A stretch of DNA of 64,000 bases from Amycolatopsis marina (GTDB lineage: Bacteria; Actinomycetota; Actinomycetes; Mycobacteriales; Pseudonocardiaceae). The position numbers and the translations under genes are program-made. The stretch covers positions 236,164-300,163 of the forward strand of contig NZ_FOKG01000004.1 in NCBI RefSeq assembly GCF_900111885.1, written 5' to 3'. Shown one piece after another: positions 41,208 to 50,573 of this stretch. A model generated the notes under the pieces. It did not search any database, had not been told where the DNA came from, and saw only the letters and a program-made list of their open reading frames with translations. Every line of letters starts with the position of its first letter. Position 1 is the stretch's first letter.

Positions 41208-43760
41208 TTACTCGGCTTCGGTCTCGCCCGTCTCCTCACCGCTGGATGCGGCGACGCCGACCGGCGGGGCGTCCGGAACGTTCGACGGCTTGGCCTCACC
41301 GCGGAAGGTGAAGTGTGCCGTGTCGTCCTTGGCGCTCTCGCCGTCCCAGCCCTCGACATCCACGATGACGATCTGGCCGGCCTCGATCTCGCCGAACAGA
41401 ATCTTCTCCGACAGCTGGTCCTCGATCTCGCGCTGGATGGTGCGGCGCAGCGGCCGTGCACCGAGCACGGGGTCGAAGCCACGCTTGGCCAGCAGCTTCT
41501 TCGCCTTCGAGGTGAGCTCCATGGCCATGTCCTTGGCCTTGAGCTGCGTCTCGACGCGGGTGGCCATCAGGTCCACCATGTCGACGATCTGCTCCTCCGT
41601 CAGCTGGTGGAACACGATGATGTCGTCGATCCGGTTGAGGAACTCAGGCCGGAAGTGCTTCTTCATCTCCTCGTTGACCTTCTGCTTCATCTTCTCGTAC
41701 TTGGCAACGCCCTCGTTGCCGGAAGAGAAGCCGAGGCTCACGGACTTGGAGATGTCCGAGGTGCCCAGGTTCGAGGTGAAGATCAGCACCGTGTTCTTGA
41801 AGTCGACCGTGCGGCCCTGACCGTCGGTCAGGCGGCCGTCCTCCAGCACCTGCAGCAGGGTGTTGTAGATCTCCTGGTGCGCCTTCTCGATCTCGTCGAA
41901 GAGCACCACGGAGAACGGCTTGCGCCGCACCTTCTCGGTGAGCTGGCCACCCTCCTCGTAACCGACGTAGCCCGGAGGGGCCCCGAACAGCCGCGAGGCG
42001 GTGTAGCGGTCGTGGAACTCGCCCATGTCGATCTGGATGAGCGCGTCGTCGTCGCCGAAGAGGAAGTTCGCCAGCGCCTTGGACAGCTCGGTCTTACCGA
42101 CACCGGACGGGCCGGCGAAGATGAACGAGCCGGAGGGGCGCTTCGGGTCCTTCAGACCGGCACGGGTCCGGCGGATCGCCTGGGAGACCGCCTTGACGGC
42201 GTCGTCCTGACCGATGATCCGCTTGTGCAGCTCGGCCTCCATGCGGAGCAGACGGGTGGTCTCCTCCTCGGTGAGCTTGAACACGGGGATACCGGTCCAG
42301 TTGGCGAGGACCTCGGCGATCTGCTCGTCGTCGACCTCCGCGACGACGTCCAGGTCACCGTCCTTCCACTGCTTCTCCCGCTCGGACTTCTGGCCGAGGA
42401 GCGTCTTCTCCTCGTCCCGCAGCCGGGCGGCCCGCTCGAAGTCCTGGCCGTCGATGGCCGACTCCTTCTCCCTGCGAACGTCGGCGATCTTCTCGTCGAA
42501 CTCGCGCAGGTCCGGCGGCGCGGTCATCCTGCGGATCCGCATCCTGGCGCCGGCCTCGTCGATCAGGTCGATCGCCTTGTCCGGCAGGAAGCGGTCGTTG
42601 ATGTAGCGATCGGCCAGCGTGGCCGCCGACACCAGTGCCGAGTCGGTGATCGAGACGCGATGGTGCGCCTCGTACCGATCGCGCAGCCCCTTCAGGATCT
42701 CGATCGTGTGCTCGAGCGAAGGCTCACCGACCTGGATCGGCTGGAAGCGGCGCTCCAGCGCGGCGTCCTTCTCGATGTACTTGCGGTACTCCTCAAGCGT
42801 GGTCGCACCGATCGTCTGCAACTCACCACGGGCGAGCATCGGCTTGAGGATGCTCGCCGCGTCGATCGCGCCCTCAGCGGCACCGGCACCCACGAGCGTG
42901 TGCAGCTCGTCGATGAACAGAATGATGTCGCCACGGGTCTTGATCTCCTTGAGCACCTTCTTGAGGCGCTCTTCGAAGTCACCGCGATAGCGGGAACCGG
43001 CCACGAGCGAGCCGAGGTCAAGCGTGTAGAGCTGCTTGTCCTTCAGCGTCTCGGGAACCTCACCCTTGACGATGTTCTGCGCGAGGCCCTCGACGACGGC
43101 GGTCTTGCCGACGCCGGGCTCACCGATGAGCACCGGGTTGTTCTTGGTGCGGCGGGACAGCACCTGCATGACCCGCTCGATCTCCTTGCTGCGCCCGATG
43201 ACCGGGTCAAGCTTGCCCTCCCGCGCGGACGCGGTGAGGTTACGGCCGAACTGGTCGAGCACCAGCGAGGAGGACGGGGTGCCCTCGCCACGGCCCGCAC
43301 CGGCTTCCGCGGGCTCCTTGCCCTGGTAGCCGGAGAGCAGCTGCAGCACCTGCTGGCGCACCCGGTTCAGGTCCGCGCCGAGCTTGACGAGCACCTGCGC
43401 GGCTACGCCTTCACCCTCGCGGATCAGCCCGAGCAGGATGTGCTCGGTGCCGATGTAGTTGTGGCCGAGCTGCAGCGCTTCGCGCAAAGACAGCTCCAGC
43501 ACCTTCTTGGCACGCGGCGTGAAGGGGATGTGCCCGCTCGGGGCCTGCTGCCCCTGGCCGATGATCTCCTCGACCTGCTGTCGCACACCCTCCAGCGCGA
43601 TACCCAACGACTCCAGCGCCTTGGCGGCGACACCTTCACCCTCGTGGATCAAGCCCAGGAGGATGTGCTCGGTGCCGATGTAGTTGTGGTTGAGCATCCG
43701 GGCCTCTTCCTGGGCCAGGACGACCACCCGCCTCGCGCGGTCGGTGAACCTTTCGAACAT
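41208..43760 (-). CDS. clpC1: ATP-dependent Clp protease ATP-binding subunit ClpC1
   Basis: An 850-residue Hsp100 unfoldase that feeds ClpP. Two N-domain repeats ([15 protein letters not shown] and [15 protein letters not shown]) open it; the first AAA+ module has [13 protein letters not shown] near residue 210, a UVR-containing middle region ([17 protein letters not shown]) lies near 435, and the second AAA+ has [14 protein letters not shown] near 550. The sequence is nearly that of mycobacterial ClpC1. The ATG at 43760 ([15 protein letters not shown]) is the family start; the preceding GTG is part of the ribosome site. Essential proteostasis enzyme in relatives. Confidence 0.97.
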   Translation of the reverse strand: MFERFTDRARRVVVLAQEEARMLNHNYIGTEHILLGLIHEGEGVAAKALESLGIALEGVRQQVEEIIGQGQQAPSGHIPFTPRAKKVLELSLREALQLGHNYIGTEHILLGLIREGEGVAAQVLVKLGADLNRVRQQVLQLLSGYQGKEPAEAGAGRGEGTPSSSLVLDQFGRNLTASAREGKLDPVIGRSKEIERVMQVLSRRTKNNPVLIGEPGVGKTAVVEGLAQNIVKGEVPETLKDKQLYTLDLGSLVAGSRYRGDFEERLKKVLKEIKTRGDIILFIDELHTLVGAGAAEGAIDAASILKPMLARGELQTIGATTLEEYRKYIEKDAALERRFQPIQVGEPSLEHTIEILKGLRDRYEAHHRVSITDSALVSAATLADRYINDRFLPDKAIDLIDEAGARMRIRRMTAPPDLREFDEKIADVRREKESAIDGQDFERAARLRDEEKTLLGQKSEREKQWKDGDLDVVAEVDDEQIAEVLANWTGIPVFKLTEEETTRLLRMEAELHKRIIGQDDAVKAVSQAIRRTRAGLKDPKRPSGSFIFAGPSGVGKTELSKALANFLFGDDDALIQIDMGEFHDRYTASRLFGAPPGYVGYEEGGQLTEKVRRKPFSVVLFDEIEKAHQEIYNTLLQVLEDGRLTDGQGRTVDFKNTVLIFTSNLGTSDISKSVSLGFSSGNEGVAKYEKMKQKVNEEMKKHFRPEFLNRIDDIIVFHQLTEEQIVDMVDLMATRVETQLKAKDMAMELTSKAKKLLAKRGFDPVLGARPLRRTIQREIEDQLSEKILFGEIEAGQIVIVDVEGWDGESAKDDTAHFTFRGEAKPSNVPDAPPVGVAASSGEETGETEAE

Positions 43761-44149
43761 TCCCACTCCCTCGACTGCTGCGCCGGCGGCCCGATCTCAC
43801 CACGTCCCCGTCGATTTTAGGGACGAAGCCCGCGATGAGTTCAGCACCGTAAGACCACTGTAGTGGCCCAGCCACCACACCGGCGTCCGACTACGCCGGA
43901 ATCGGATCGCGACTCCCCGCCCGCGCGGGATCGCGACCTGTCGTTATCGACGTCTTTCCGCTGGCTGTTGACGTCCATTACAACGTGCCGCCCCCCGTTT
44001 GGATTCCACCGGGGGTCCCTGTCCGCTCACCGCGAACACACTGGTTGTTGTGGCGTTCGTCCGATCGTGGTTGACAACTGACGCACCTTCCGACCCAATG
44101 TAAGGTAAGGCAGTCCTAATCATTCGAACGGCGCAGTGGGAGGGTTCGC
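43761..44149. other. Divergent promoter region of clpC1 and fhuF-like gene
   Basis: This 389-bp gap carries a direct repeat of GGATCGCGAC (43904-43913 and 43928-43937) on the clpC1 side, a TTGACA -35-like box at 44071-44076 and an iron box at 44101-44119 on the other. I see no gene and no HAIR or CIRCE heat-shock element. Confidence 0.6.
44101..44119 (+). promoter_or_regulatory. IdeR/DtxR-type iron box
   Basis: TAAGGTAAGGCAGTCCTAA matches the IdeR consensus TTAGGTTAGGCTAACCTAA at 14 of 19 positions. It sits 31 bp before the fhuF-like start and close behind a TTGACA, so iron-loaded IdeR would repress the gene. Confidence 0.8.
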
Positions 44150-45013
44150 GTGAGCATCGACCGGTCCTTCCGTGACGCGGGCCACACCGTCCGTCCGGAA
44201 GCCGGCGCAAGCGCCCCCGGCGGCCTCACGACCTCACTGGAGCGGATCGCCGGCCTGCAGGAGCGGGCCGAGATCCGAGCGGACTTCCCCGCGGACGGCC
44301 GTTGGCTCCGATGCACGGACCTGCTCGACCATCCGGCCGCGCTCGACCAGTGGCGGGTCAGACTGCGCGACTGGCTGCGGGCGGAGTACGGGACCGCACC
44401 GGAACGCACCGTGGCCAGCTACGTGATGTCCTGGTACCTCCGTGTCCCGGCGTACGCGGGCGCGCTGCTGCTGCACCACGAACGCCGTGTGCCCGATCTG
44501 CGCCCGGACGATCTGGCGATGCGGATCGCGGTAACGGGCAGGCCCGATCCCGACGGCGTCGCGGTGCTCGGCCGTTCCTTCTACTGCCTGCCCTCCGATC
44601 CCGGCAGTGGCAGGCAGGAGGCGACGGTGGTCGCCGATGAACGAGCGCTGGCCGAACTGCTGCGCACCCGTTACGTGGCGCACGCCTCCCAGTTCGTGCG
44701 GGCCTACCGCAGGAGCAGCCCGCTCGGCTCACGAACACTGTGGGCGGGCGCCACCGACGCGCTCGACAGCGCGCTCTGGTGGGCTGGGGCACAGGGTGGC
44801 ACTCCGGCGGCCGAAGGGGCCGCCGTGGCCGACGCCGCTCTGGTGCTGGAACGCCGCTACCCGCCGCTGACGTCGGCCTCCACGCTGAGGATCGAGGCCG
44901 GGGCAGGCGGGGGTCGCAGCTGGACCAGGCGCAGGGAAAGCTGCTGCTTCTCCTATCTGCTGCCGCACGAGTCCGAGTGCGCAGGCTGCCCGCGCACCTG
45001 CCCCAAGAACTAG
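44150..45013 (+). CDS. FhuF-like siderophore-iron reductase, (2Fe-2S) C-terminal motif
   Basis: A 287-residue cytoplasmic protein. The C-terminus carries C-C-x10-C-x2-C (ESCCFSYLLPHE, then ECAGC near residues 265-280), the FhuF cluster-binding motif. The middle region (VASYVMSWYLRVPAYAGALL) corresponds to the FhuF/IucA-type fold. It should reduce siderophore-bound ferric iron to release it inside the cell. GTG at 44150 has GGGAGGG upstream. An iron box in the promoter supports the role. No siderophore transporter or synthase is in the window, so it acts with genes elsewhere. Confidence 0.86.
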   Translation: MSIDRSFRDAGHTVRPEAGASAPGGLTTSLERIAGLQERAEIRADFPADGRWLRCTDLLDHPAALDQWRVRLRDWLRAEYGTAPERTVASYVMSWYLRVPAYAGALLLHHERRVPDLRPDDLAMRIAVTGRPDPDGVAVLGRSFYCLPSDPGSGRQEATVVADERALAELLRTRYVAHASQFVRAYRRSSPLGSRTLWAGATDALDSALWWAGAQGGTPAAEGAAVADAALVLERRYPPLTSASTLRIEAGAGGGRSWTRRRESCCFSYLLPHESECAGCPRTCPKN

Positions 45014-45105
45014 CCGCCGCACCTCCGATTGAGGGTTGCGACGCAGTGGAGTGACGACCTCGCCATAAAGTCTCAACCGGGTGTTCAGGGATACGATTCA
45101 AGGAC

Positions 45106-45705
45106 ATGACCCAAGGCAAACAGGCCGTGTCCGGAGACTTCGACCTGACGATGGACGAGCTGCGCGTCGTGGCGCGTTACGTGGTCCGGCACGCGGAGGA
45201 CGTCCTGGCGGTTTTCGAACAGGCTGTGCCCGACGATCCGCGCCCGCGCGCGGCGGTCGACGCGGCCTGGACGTTCATCAACGGCGCCGAAAGGACCACA
45301 CTGCAGCGGGTCACTTCCCTCGATGCTCATCGGGCCGCCCGGTCCGCACCGTCCGAAGCCGCGCGACTGGCCGCGCGCTGCGCCGGTGACGCCGCATCGG
45401 CCGCATACCTGCACCCCATCGCCCAGTCCAGCCAGGTCGGCCACATCCTGCGAGCCTCCGCGAGCGCCGCGCGCGTCGGGGAGCTGGCGGCGGGCGGGGA
45501 CCCCGCGGTCGGAGACGCCTTGCTGGAACGGTCACGGCAGCGAGCGACACCAGTGCTCATAGACGTGCTCCGCCGCTACCCGCCCGCGACAACCGGCGGC
45601 CAGCGCGTCGCCCGGCTGATGCGCACGCTGGACCATTCCCTGCGCCAGCCGGCCGACCCGGTGGCCGGGCACACCGACGCGGGCAACAGGGAGTGCCCGT
45701 CATGA
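45106..45705 (+). CDS. Imm5-like putative immunity protein, first of tandem pair
   Basis: A 199-residue all-helical protein. LTMDELRVVARYVVRHAEDVLAVFE near residue 14, DPRPRAAVDAAWTFING, and AAYLHPIAQSSQVGHILRA near 105 match a widespread actinobacterial family named putative immunity protein (Imm5-like). Naming rests on family resemblance; no toxin gene is adjacent. It overlaps its downstream relative by 4 bp (ATGA), so both are co-translated. Confidence 0.72.
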   Translation: MTQGKQAVSGDFDLTMDELRVVARYVVRHAEDVLAVFEQAVPDDPRPRAAVDAAWTFINGAERTTLQRVTSLDAHRAARSAPSEAARLAARCAGDAASAAYLHPIAQSSQVGHILRASASAARVGELAAGGDPAVGDALLERSRQRATPVLIDVLRRYPPATTGGQRVARLMRTLDHSLRQPADPVAGHTDAGNRECPS

Positions 45706-46217
45706 TCCTCCCGAAGGTCCGCGACCCTCGCTTCGTGACGATCCGCCGCGGCGGGACTCTCACGGACGCGGATCACCGCCTCCTCGCGCTGTGGGCCGCC
45801 TCGTGCGCGGAACACGTCCTCGGCCACTTCGAGTCGGCCCAGCCTGGGGACCCACGACCACGCCAGGCGATCGAGCACGCCCGTGCCTGGGTGCGTGGCG
45901 AGGTGAAGATGATGCGGGCTCGCGCGGCGGGCGGCCATGCGATGGGGGCGGCCAGGGAGCTGCGTGGGGCAGCACGGCATGCCGCGTACGCCGCGGGCCA
46001 GGCCGGAGCCGTCGCCCACGTCGCCGCACACGAACTCGGCGCCGCCGCATACGCGATCAAGGCAGCGCGGGCGGCGGCGCCGGAAGGCCTTGATGAGGCC
46101 GTGGGGAGACTCGAGTGCCAGTGGCAGCGTGATCAGCTCCCGGAGGAGATTCGCGAGCTGGTACTTGATGACCAGAGGTTGCGCAACGACATCTGCTGGT
46201 CGGTGTTCGACTGTTGA
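45702..46217 (+). CDS. Imm5-like putative immunity protein, second of tandem pair
   Basis: A 171-residue helical protein sharing the layout of the gene before it: DADHRLLALWAASCAEHVLGHFE near residue 24, GDPRPRQAIEHARAWVRGE near 50, HAAYAAGQAGAVAHVAAHELGAAAYAI near 95. The two align by these blocks but are well diverged, so the duplication is old. ATG at 45702 overlaps the upstream stop and follows GGGAG. Its true role is unproven. Confidence 0.72.
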   Translation: MILPKVRDPRFVTIRRGGTLTDADHRLLALWAASCAEHVLGHFESAQPGDPRPRQAIEHARAWVRGEVKMMRARAAGGHAMGAARELRGAARHAAYAAGQAGAVAHVAAHELGAAAYAIKAARAAAPEGLDEAVGRLECQWQRDQLPEEIRELVLDDQRLRNDICWSVFDC

Positions 46218-46386
46218 GCGGGCAGCTGGGAACTGTGGTTTCCGCGGGCGCGGTGTGGTCCTGAACTCGGCCGGCGAGGTCCCGCTGTCGAGGCGGCAGG
46301 GTGTCCACCGCAGCCCCGGACAGCGCCAGAAGTCGGAGCCCAGGCGACTCGGTCGCGGACCGGAGTCCGCTGCTAGGCTGAGCAGC

Positions 46387-46443
46387 ATGTCAGCCGCATC
46401 GTGCTCGGCCGCTTGCGCGGCAGTGACCAGGACGTCCCGCTAG
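46387..46443 (+). CDS. Possible leader peptide upstream of MFS exporter
   Basis: A tiny ORF, MSAASCSAACAAVTRTSR then TAG. It has no strong ribosome site (AGGCTGAG before it) and may be chance. The reason to note it is that its last four codons and stop form the left arm and part of the loop of an 11-bp hairpin, an arrangement used in ribosome-dependent attenuation of resistance genes. Confidence 0.25.
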   Translation: MSAASCSAACAAVTRTSR

Positions 46444-46456
46444 CGGCGGGACGTCC
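46430..46456 (+). promoter_or_regulatory. 11-bp hairpin in MFS leader
   Basis: GGACGTCCCGC and GCGGGACGTCC pair perfectly around TAGCG, 99 bp before the exporter start. No T-run follows. It could be a terminator for the Imm5-like pair or an attenuator for the exporter. Confidence 0.6.
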
Positions 46457-46555
46457 GACTCACAACACCCCCACCTGGAACGTCCTACCGCTTCGTGATC
46501 AGTCCGGAGTGGCACTTGTGCTGCTCCGGAACTCTTCAGAGCGACGGAGCATTCG

Positions 46556-47971
46556 ATGCTTTCAGGCATTTCTTCTTCCGGCGGGCAAAGCCCGTCTCCC
46601 ATGCGCGCATGGCTCGTGCTGTGCGCGATGTCGATGCTGCAGTTCTTTATCGCGGTCGACGTGACCGTGGTCAACATCGCACTGCCCTCGATCGGCGCGG
46701 ATCTCGGCGTCGATGGCCACTCGCTGACCTGGGTAATGATCGGCTACACCATCACCGGCGGCGGGCTGCTGATGCTCGGCGGTCGCCTCAGCGACCTGCT
46801 GGGGCGCCGCCGCATGTTGCTGGTCGGCACTACCCTGTTCGGCGCAGCATCACTACTGGCGGGGCTGGCCCCCTCGTTCGCGGTCCTGGTGGTCGCGCGC
46901 CTCGTCCAAGGGGCTGGCGAGGCCCTCGCACTGCCGGCCGCGATGGCCACGATCGTGCTGATGTTCCCCGAGGGCCCACACCGGTCGCGGGCCCTGAGCG
47001 TGTGGGCCGCGGTCGCCAGCTGTGGGCTGGTGCTCGGGTTCGCCCTCTCGGGAATCATCACCGCCCACCTGGGCTGGCGATGGATCTTCCTGATCTCGGT
47101 GCCGTTCATCCTGGTCGTGATCGTGGCTACGCTCGTGCTCGTCGAGGGCGAGCGTCCCGCTTCCCGTGGGCAGGCCCGGCTGGATCTTCCGGGCGCGTTC
47201 CTGCTCACCGCGTGCCCGTTGCTGTTCACCTACGCCGCGGTCGAGGCCGGCGAACCAGGCACAAACCCGTGGGTGAGCGTGGTAGCGCTGGCCGGTGCGG
47301 TGCTGGCTGCCGCCGGGTTCGTGCGGGTCGAATCGCGGTCTCCGAACCCCCTGGTGCCCCTGGCCTTCTTCGCCAACCGCGCCCGCGTGCGGGCGAACCT
47401 GACGACGATGCTGCTCAGCGGGGCGCTATCGACCTCGTTCCTGCTGTTCACGTTCTACCTGCAGGACCGTCTCGGGATCGGCCCGCTGGGAGCCGGGCTC
47501 ACGATGCTGCCGTTGGCTATCGCGCTGATCACGGCCTCGATTCTCGTGCCCCGACTGCTAGGCAGGTGGGGAGCGCGCGCGTGCGTGCTGGCAGGCCTCG
47601 GCTCCGCCACGGGCGCGATGACGGTGATCGCGCTCGTCGCAGCCCTCGATGCTGGAGCGGTGTGGCTGCTGCCTGCGATGTTGCTGATCGCCGCCGGGAT
47701 GGGTTTTGGTCTGGTGGGGCTGCAGTTCATCGCAGTCAGCGGAGCGACCGACGAGGACGCCGGAATCGCCTCCGGGGTCCAGCGAGCAGCCGACCAGCTC
47801 GGAGGGGCCAGCGGCGTAGCGGTCTACATAGGGATCGGGTTCGCCCCCGCCGTGCGCGCTGGCGACCCGTTCGTGATCGCCGCGGTGCTCGCCATCGCCG
47901 GGCTGGTCGTCGGTGCCGTGGTCATCAGCCGTTCCTCGGCCACGACGGAACTGCAGCCGAAGGCCGGGTAA
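46556..47971 (+). CDS. MFS drug exporter, DHA2-like family
   Basis: A 471-residue transporter with about fourteen helices. DVTVVNIALPSIGADLG is in helix 1, GGRLSDLLGRRRMLLVG is the 2-3 loop motif, and VWAAVASCGLVLGFALSG is the antiporter motif region. It resembles exporters linked to antibiotic resistance or production. ATG at 46556 has CGGAG upstream. It is not next to a regulator; control may lie in its 338-bp leader. Its substrate is unknown. Confidence 0.9.
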   Translation: MLSGISSSGGQSPSPMRAWLVLCAMSMLQFFIAVDVTVVNIALPSIGADLGVDGHSLTWVMIGYTITGGGLLMLGGRLSDLLGRRRMLLVGTTLFGAASLLAGLAPSFAVLVVARLVQGAGEALALPAAMATIVLMFPEGPHRSRALSVWAAVASCGLVLGFALSGIITAHLGWRWIFLISVPFILVVIVATLVLVEGERPASRGQARLDLPGAFLLTACPLLFTYAAVEAGEPGTNPWVSVVALAGAVLAAAGFVRVESRSPNPLVPLAFFANRARVRANLTTMLLSGALSTSFLLFTFYLQDRLGIGPLGAGLTMLPLAIALITASILVPRLLGRWGARACVLAGLGSATGAMTVIALVAALDAGAVWLLPAMLLIAAGMGFGLVGLQFIAVSGATDEDAGIASGVQRAADQLGGASGVAVYIGIGFAPAVRAGDPFVIAAVLAIAGLVVGAVVISRSSATTELQPKAG

Positions 47972-48060
47972 GAGGCCGCGCCGCCACGCACCGCCATCCC
48001 GGTCGGCAGCAGCGTGGCGGCGTGCCCCTCCCAGCAGCATGCAGACGAGTCCTGCTCAAC

Positions 48061-48370
48061 GACGGTGATGCGCGCCCGGCAAGACGAATGGATCAGCGCT
48101 GGAGGCGTACGACCAGAGCATCGGACTCGACCTACAGAACCCCGCGGTCGACCGCTGGTCGTCAAGGCACCGTGTGGAGGAGAGAACACCGGCCGCAACC
48201 CTGTCGACAGTGGCAAGTCAGGGCTCAAGAGATCAGTGGTCGTAGGCGGCAGCGGTATCCGATCTGGTGGGTCCTGGCCGGAGCGAATCGAAACGACTCG
48301 CCGCTCCTGCGCCCCACTCGAAGCTCTCACCGTATTCAGGTTCCTGCTTCCAAATCCAGCACTGCGGACG
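48061..48370 (+). pseudogene. Decayed IS5-family transposase fragment
   Basis: Read across frames, the DNA gives pieces of an IS5-type DDE transposase in correct order: RARQDEWISAG, then LEAYDQSIGLDLQNPAVD, then VKAPCGGENTGRNPVDSGKSGLKRSV, then WVLAGANRNDSPLLRPT. Intact relatives have KAPCGGE-x-GxxPVDRGK-xGxKRS and ANRxDSPLL in one frame. At least three frameshifts separate the pieces, and both ends are missing; no inverted repeats are seen. It marks an old insertion beside the MFS exporter. Confidence 0.82.
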
Positions 48371-48447
48371 CGATACACGGAAGAGGAAATCGATTACGCC
48401 GCCACGTACGGCCAGCCATCCGGTGACCGTGCTGTGACCAAGACAGA

Positions 48448-48482
48448 AGTGGGGCCACCGGAATGAATCCGGTGGCCCCACT
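48448..48482. terminator. Strong terminator after lsr2
   Basis: A perfect 15-bp stem (48448-48462 with 48468-48482; AGTGGGGCCACCGGA) around ATGAA, 45 bp after the minus-strand lsr2 stop. Confidence 0.87.
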
Positions 48483-48527
48483 ACACGACCTGTAGTGCCC
48501 GCTCGAAGCAGGAACCGTGAAGAACGA

Positions 48528-48875
48528 TCAGTTCTTCTTGTGGTAAGCCTCGACCACCTCGGACGGGATACGCCCACGGTCGGAAACCTGGAAACCGTTC
48601 TTGCGTGCCCACGCACGAATGGCCTGGTTCTGCTCGCGGTCCACGGTGGCGGGCCTGGCCGCGGCTTTCACTGCCGCGCGAGTGGAACTGCGCTTACGGC
48701 CACCGGAACGGCGCGCGTGCTCGATGTACTGCGCCAGCGCGTCCCGAAGCTCCTCGGCATTGTCGGCGGACAAATCGATCTGGTAGCTCACACCGTCCAG
48801 ACCGAACTCAACCGTCTCCTCTGCCTCGGAACCGTCCAGATCGTCCACGAGAGAGACGAGAACCTTCTGCGCCAT
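48528..48875 (-). CDS. lsr2: Lsr2 nucleoid-associated protein
   Basis: A 115-residue xenogeneic silencer that binds AT-rich DNA and bridges it, the actinobacterial H-NS counterpart. N-terminal oligomerisation domain ([20 protein letters not shown] and [10 protein letters not shown]), basic linker ([14 protein letters not shown]), C-terminal DNA-binding domain with the AT-hook-like RGR in [21 protein letters not shown] at 48875 follows GGAGGAAAACTG. It is placed between clpC1 and lysS as in mycobacteria. Confidence 0.96.
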   Translation of the reverse strand: MAQKVLVSLVDDLDGSEAEETVEFGLDGVSYQIDLSADNAEELRDALAQYIEHARRSGGRKRSSTRAAVKAAARPATVDREQNQAIRAWARKNGFQVSDRGRIPSEVVEAYHKKN

Positions 48876-49061
48876 CAGTTTTCCTCCTGCTTTGAGCTGG
48901 CGCCAGATCGCTGGAGACGCGATCCCGCCAGAAGCTTCGACTCCGACATTAATACCCGCTGCTGCCGATAAACGCAAATCACGATTGCTGTAAGGCGTCC
49001 CGGTTGTTGTGAAGTGCAGTCCGGCCAGCGCTAACCGGGAGCCACTTGTCAGTCTTATGGG

Positions 49062-50573
49062 TTATTCGGGCCGCACCAGCGGGAACAGGATCGTCTCCCG
49101 GATGCCGAGACCGGTGAGCGCCATGAGCAACCGGTCGACACCCATTCCCGCACCACCACTGGGGGGCATTCCATACTCGAGTGCGCGCAGGAAATCCTCG
49201 TCGAGAACCATGGCCTCACTATCACCCTCAGCACCGAGCCGGGCCTGTTCCGTTAGCCGTTGCCGTTCCACGACGGGATCGACGAGCTCGGAGTACCCCG
49301 TCGCGAGTTCGAATCCGCGGACGTAGAGGTCCCACTTCTCCGCTATCCCTGGCTTGCTGCGGTGTTGCCTGGTCAGCGGGGAAGTCTCCAAGGGAAAATC
49401 ACGGACAAAAGTGGGCTCGTAGAGATGATCGCCCACCAGATGTTCCCACAGTTCCTCGACCAGCTTGCCATGCCCCAGTTTCGGGTCCACCTCCAGGTCA
49501 TGGGACTCCGCAAACGATCGCAACGTCTCCACCGACGTCTCAGGAGTGATTTCCGTACCGAGCGCTTCGGACAGCGAGTCGTACATCGTCAGCGTCGTCC
49601 ACTGACCGGAAAGGTCGTACTCGGAACCATCCGCGAGAGTAACGACCTGAGTACCCAGTGCCGCCTCCGCCGCCTCCTGAACGAGTTCCCGCGTGAGCTT
49701 CGCGATGGTGTCGTAAGTTCCGTATGCCTCGTAGTACTCCAGCATCGCGAACTCCGGCGAATGGGATGAGTCGCTACCCTCGTTTCGGAAGTTCCGGTTG
49801 ATCTCGAAGACTTTTTCGATACCACCGACGACGCAACGCTTGAGGTAGAGCTCCGGCGCGATCCGCAGGAACAGGTCGAGGTCGAACGCGTTGGAATGGG
49901 TGACGAAGGGCCTCGCCGCGGCACCTCCGTGCAGGGTTTGCAACATCGGGGTCTCGACCTCGGTATACCCGCGTTCGTGGAAGGAATCCCGCAGCGCCCG
50001 CAGGACGGTGGACCTCGTCCGAACCACATCACGCGCCTTGGGACGTAGAATCAGGTCGACGTAGCGCTGCCTGATTCGAGTTTCCTCGGCCAATTCCTTG
50101 TGCGCGACGGGCAGCGGGCGCAGTGCTTTCGACGTGAGTTGCCAGCCGTTCGCCATCACGGAAAGCTCGCCGCGCTTCGAGGTGATGACCTCGCCCTGAA
50201 CAAAAACGTGATCGCCGAGATCGACATCGGACTTCCAGGCCGCGAGTGCGTCGGCACCGACCTTGGCCAGGCTGATCATTGCCTGCAGTTCGGTTCCGTC
50301 GCCCTCACGCAAGCTCGCGAAACACAGCTTCCCGGTGTTCCGCAGGAACATCACCCTGCCGGTGATTCCGACCTGCTTCCCGGTGCTGGTATCCGGCGGA
50401 AGATCCGAATGCGCGGCGCGAATCTCGGCGAGCGTGTGCGTCCGAGGAACTTCGACCGGATACGGATCGATACCCTCAGCGAGTATCCGGTCACGCTTCT
50501 CCCGGCGTACCCGCAGCTGTTCGGGCAGGTCATCGTCAGCAGTGGCGTTCTCGGACGCGGGGATATCGGTCAT
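49062..50573 (-). CDS. lysS: Lysyl-tRNA synthetase, class II
   Basis: A 503-residue class II enzyme charging tRNA-Lys. An OB-fold anticodon-binding domain ([19 protein letters not shown] near residue 64) precedes the catalytic core: motif 1 around [14 protein letters not shown] near 200, motif 2 [20 protein letters not shown] near 255, motif 3 [11 protein letters not shown] near 480. The GGAG-rich ribosome site (GAGGAGGAG) is 18 bases before this ATG but ten before an overlapping three-codon ORF (ATGGCCTCATGA), so start-codon coupling is possible. Start is supported by the family N-terminus. Confidence 0.95.
   Translation of the reverse strand: MTDIPASENATADDDLPEQLRVRREKRDRILAEGIDPYPVEVPRTHTLAEIRAAHSDLPPDTSTGKQVGITGRVMFLRNTGKLCFASLREGDGTELQAMISLAKVGADALAAWKSDVDLGDHVFVQGEVITSKRGELSVMANGWQLTSKALRPLPVAHKELAEETRIRQRYVDLILRPKARDVVRTRSTVLRALRDSFHERGYTEVETPMLQTLHGGAAARPFVTHSNAFDLDLFLRIAPELYLKRCVVGGIEKVFEINRNFRNEGSDSSHSPEFAMLEYYEAYGTYDTIAKLTRELVQEAAEAALGTQVVTLADGSEYDLSGQWTTLTMYDSLSEALGTEITPETSVETLRSFAESHDLEVDPKLGHGKLVEELWEHLVGDHLYEPTFVRDFPLETSPLTRQHRSKPGIAEKWDLYVRGFELATGYSELVDPVVERQRLTEQARLGAEGDSEAMVLDEDFLRALEYGMPPSGGAGMGVDRLLMALTGLGIRETILFPLVRPE

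Larger units (their letters stand above)
46218..46555. other. Leader region of MFS exporter, with short ORF
   Basis: This 338-bp gap contains an 18-codon ORF (46387-46443) and a hairpin (46430-46456), described separately. The rest has no gene that I can support. Confidence 0.5.
47972..48527. other. Non-coding stretch with transposase remnant
   Basis: This 556-bp region holds a decayed IS5-type transposase fragment (48061-48370) and the lsr2 terminator (48448-48482). Between 47972 and 48060 I see nothing. Confidence 0.7.

Noticed and set aside
41313..43820. 835-codon open frame opposite clpC1
   Set aside because: It is a third-position shadow of the highly biased clpC1 gene with no ribosome site or domain.
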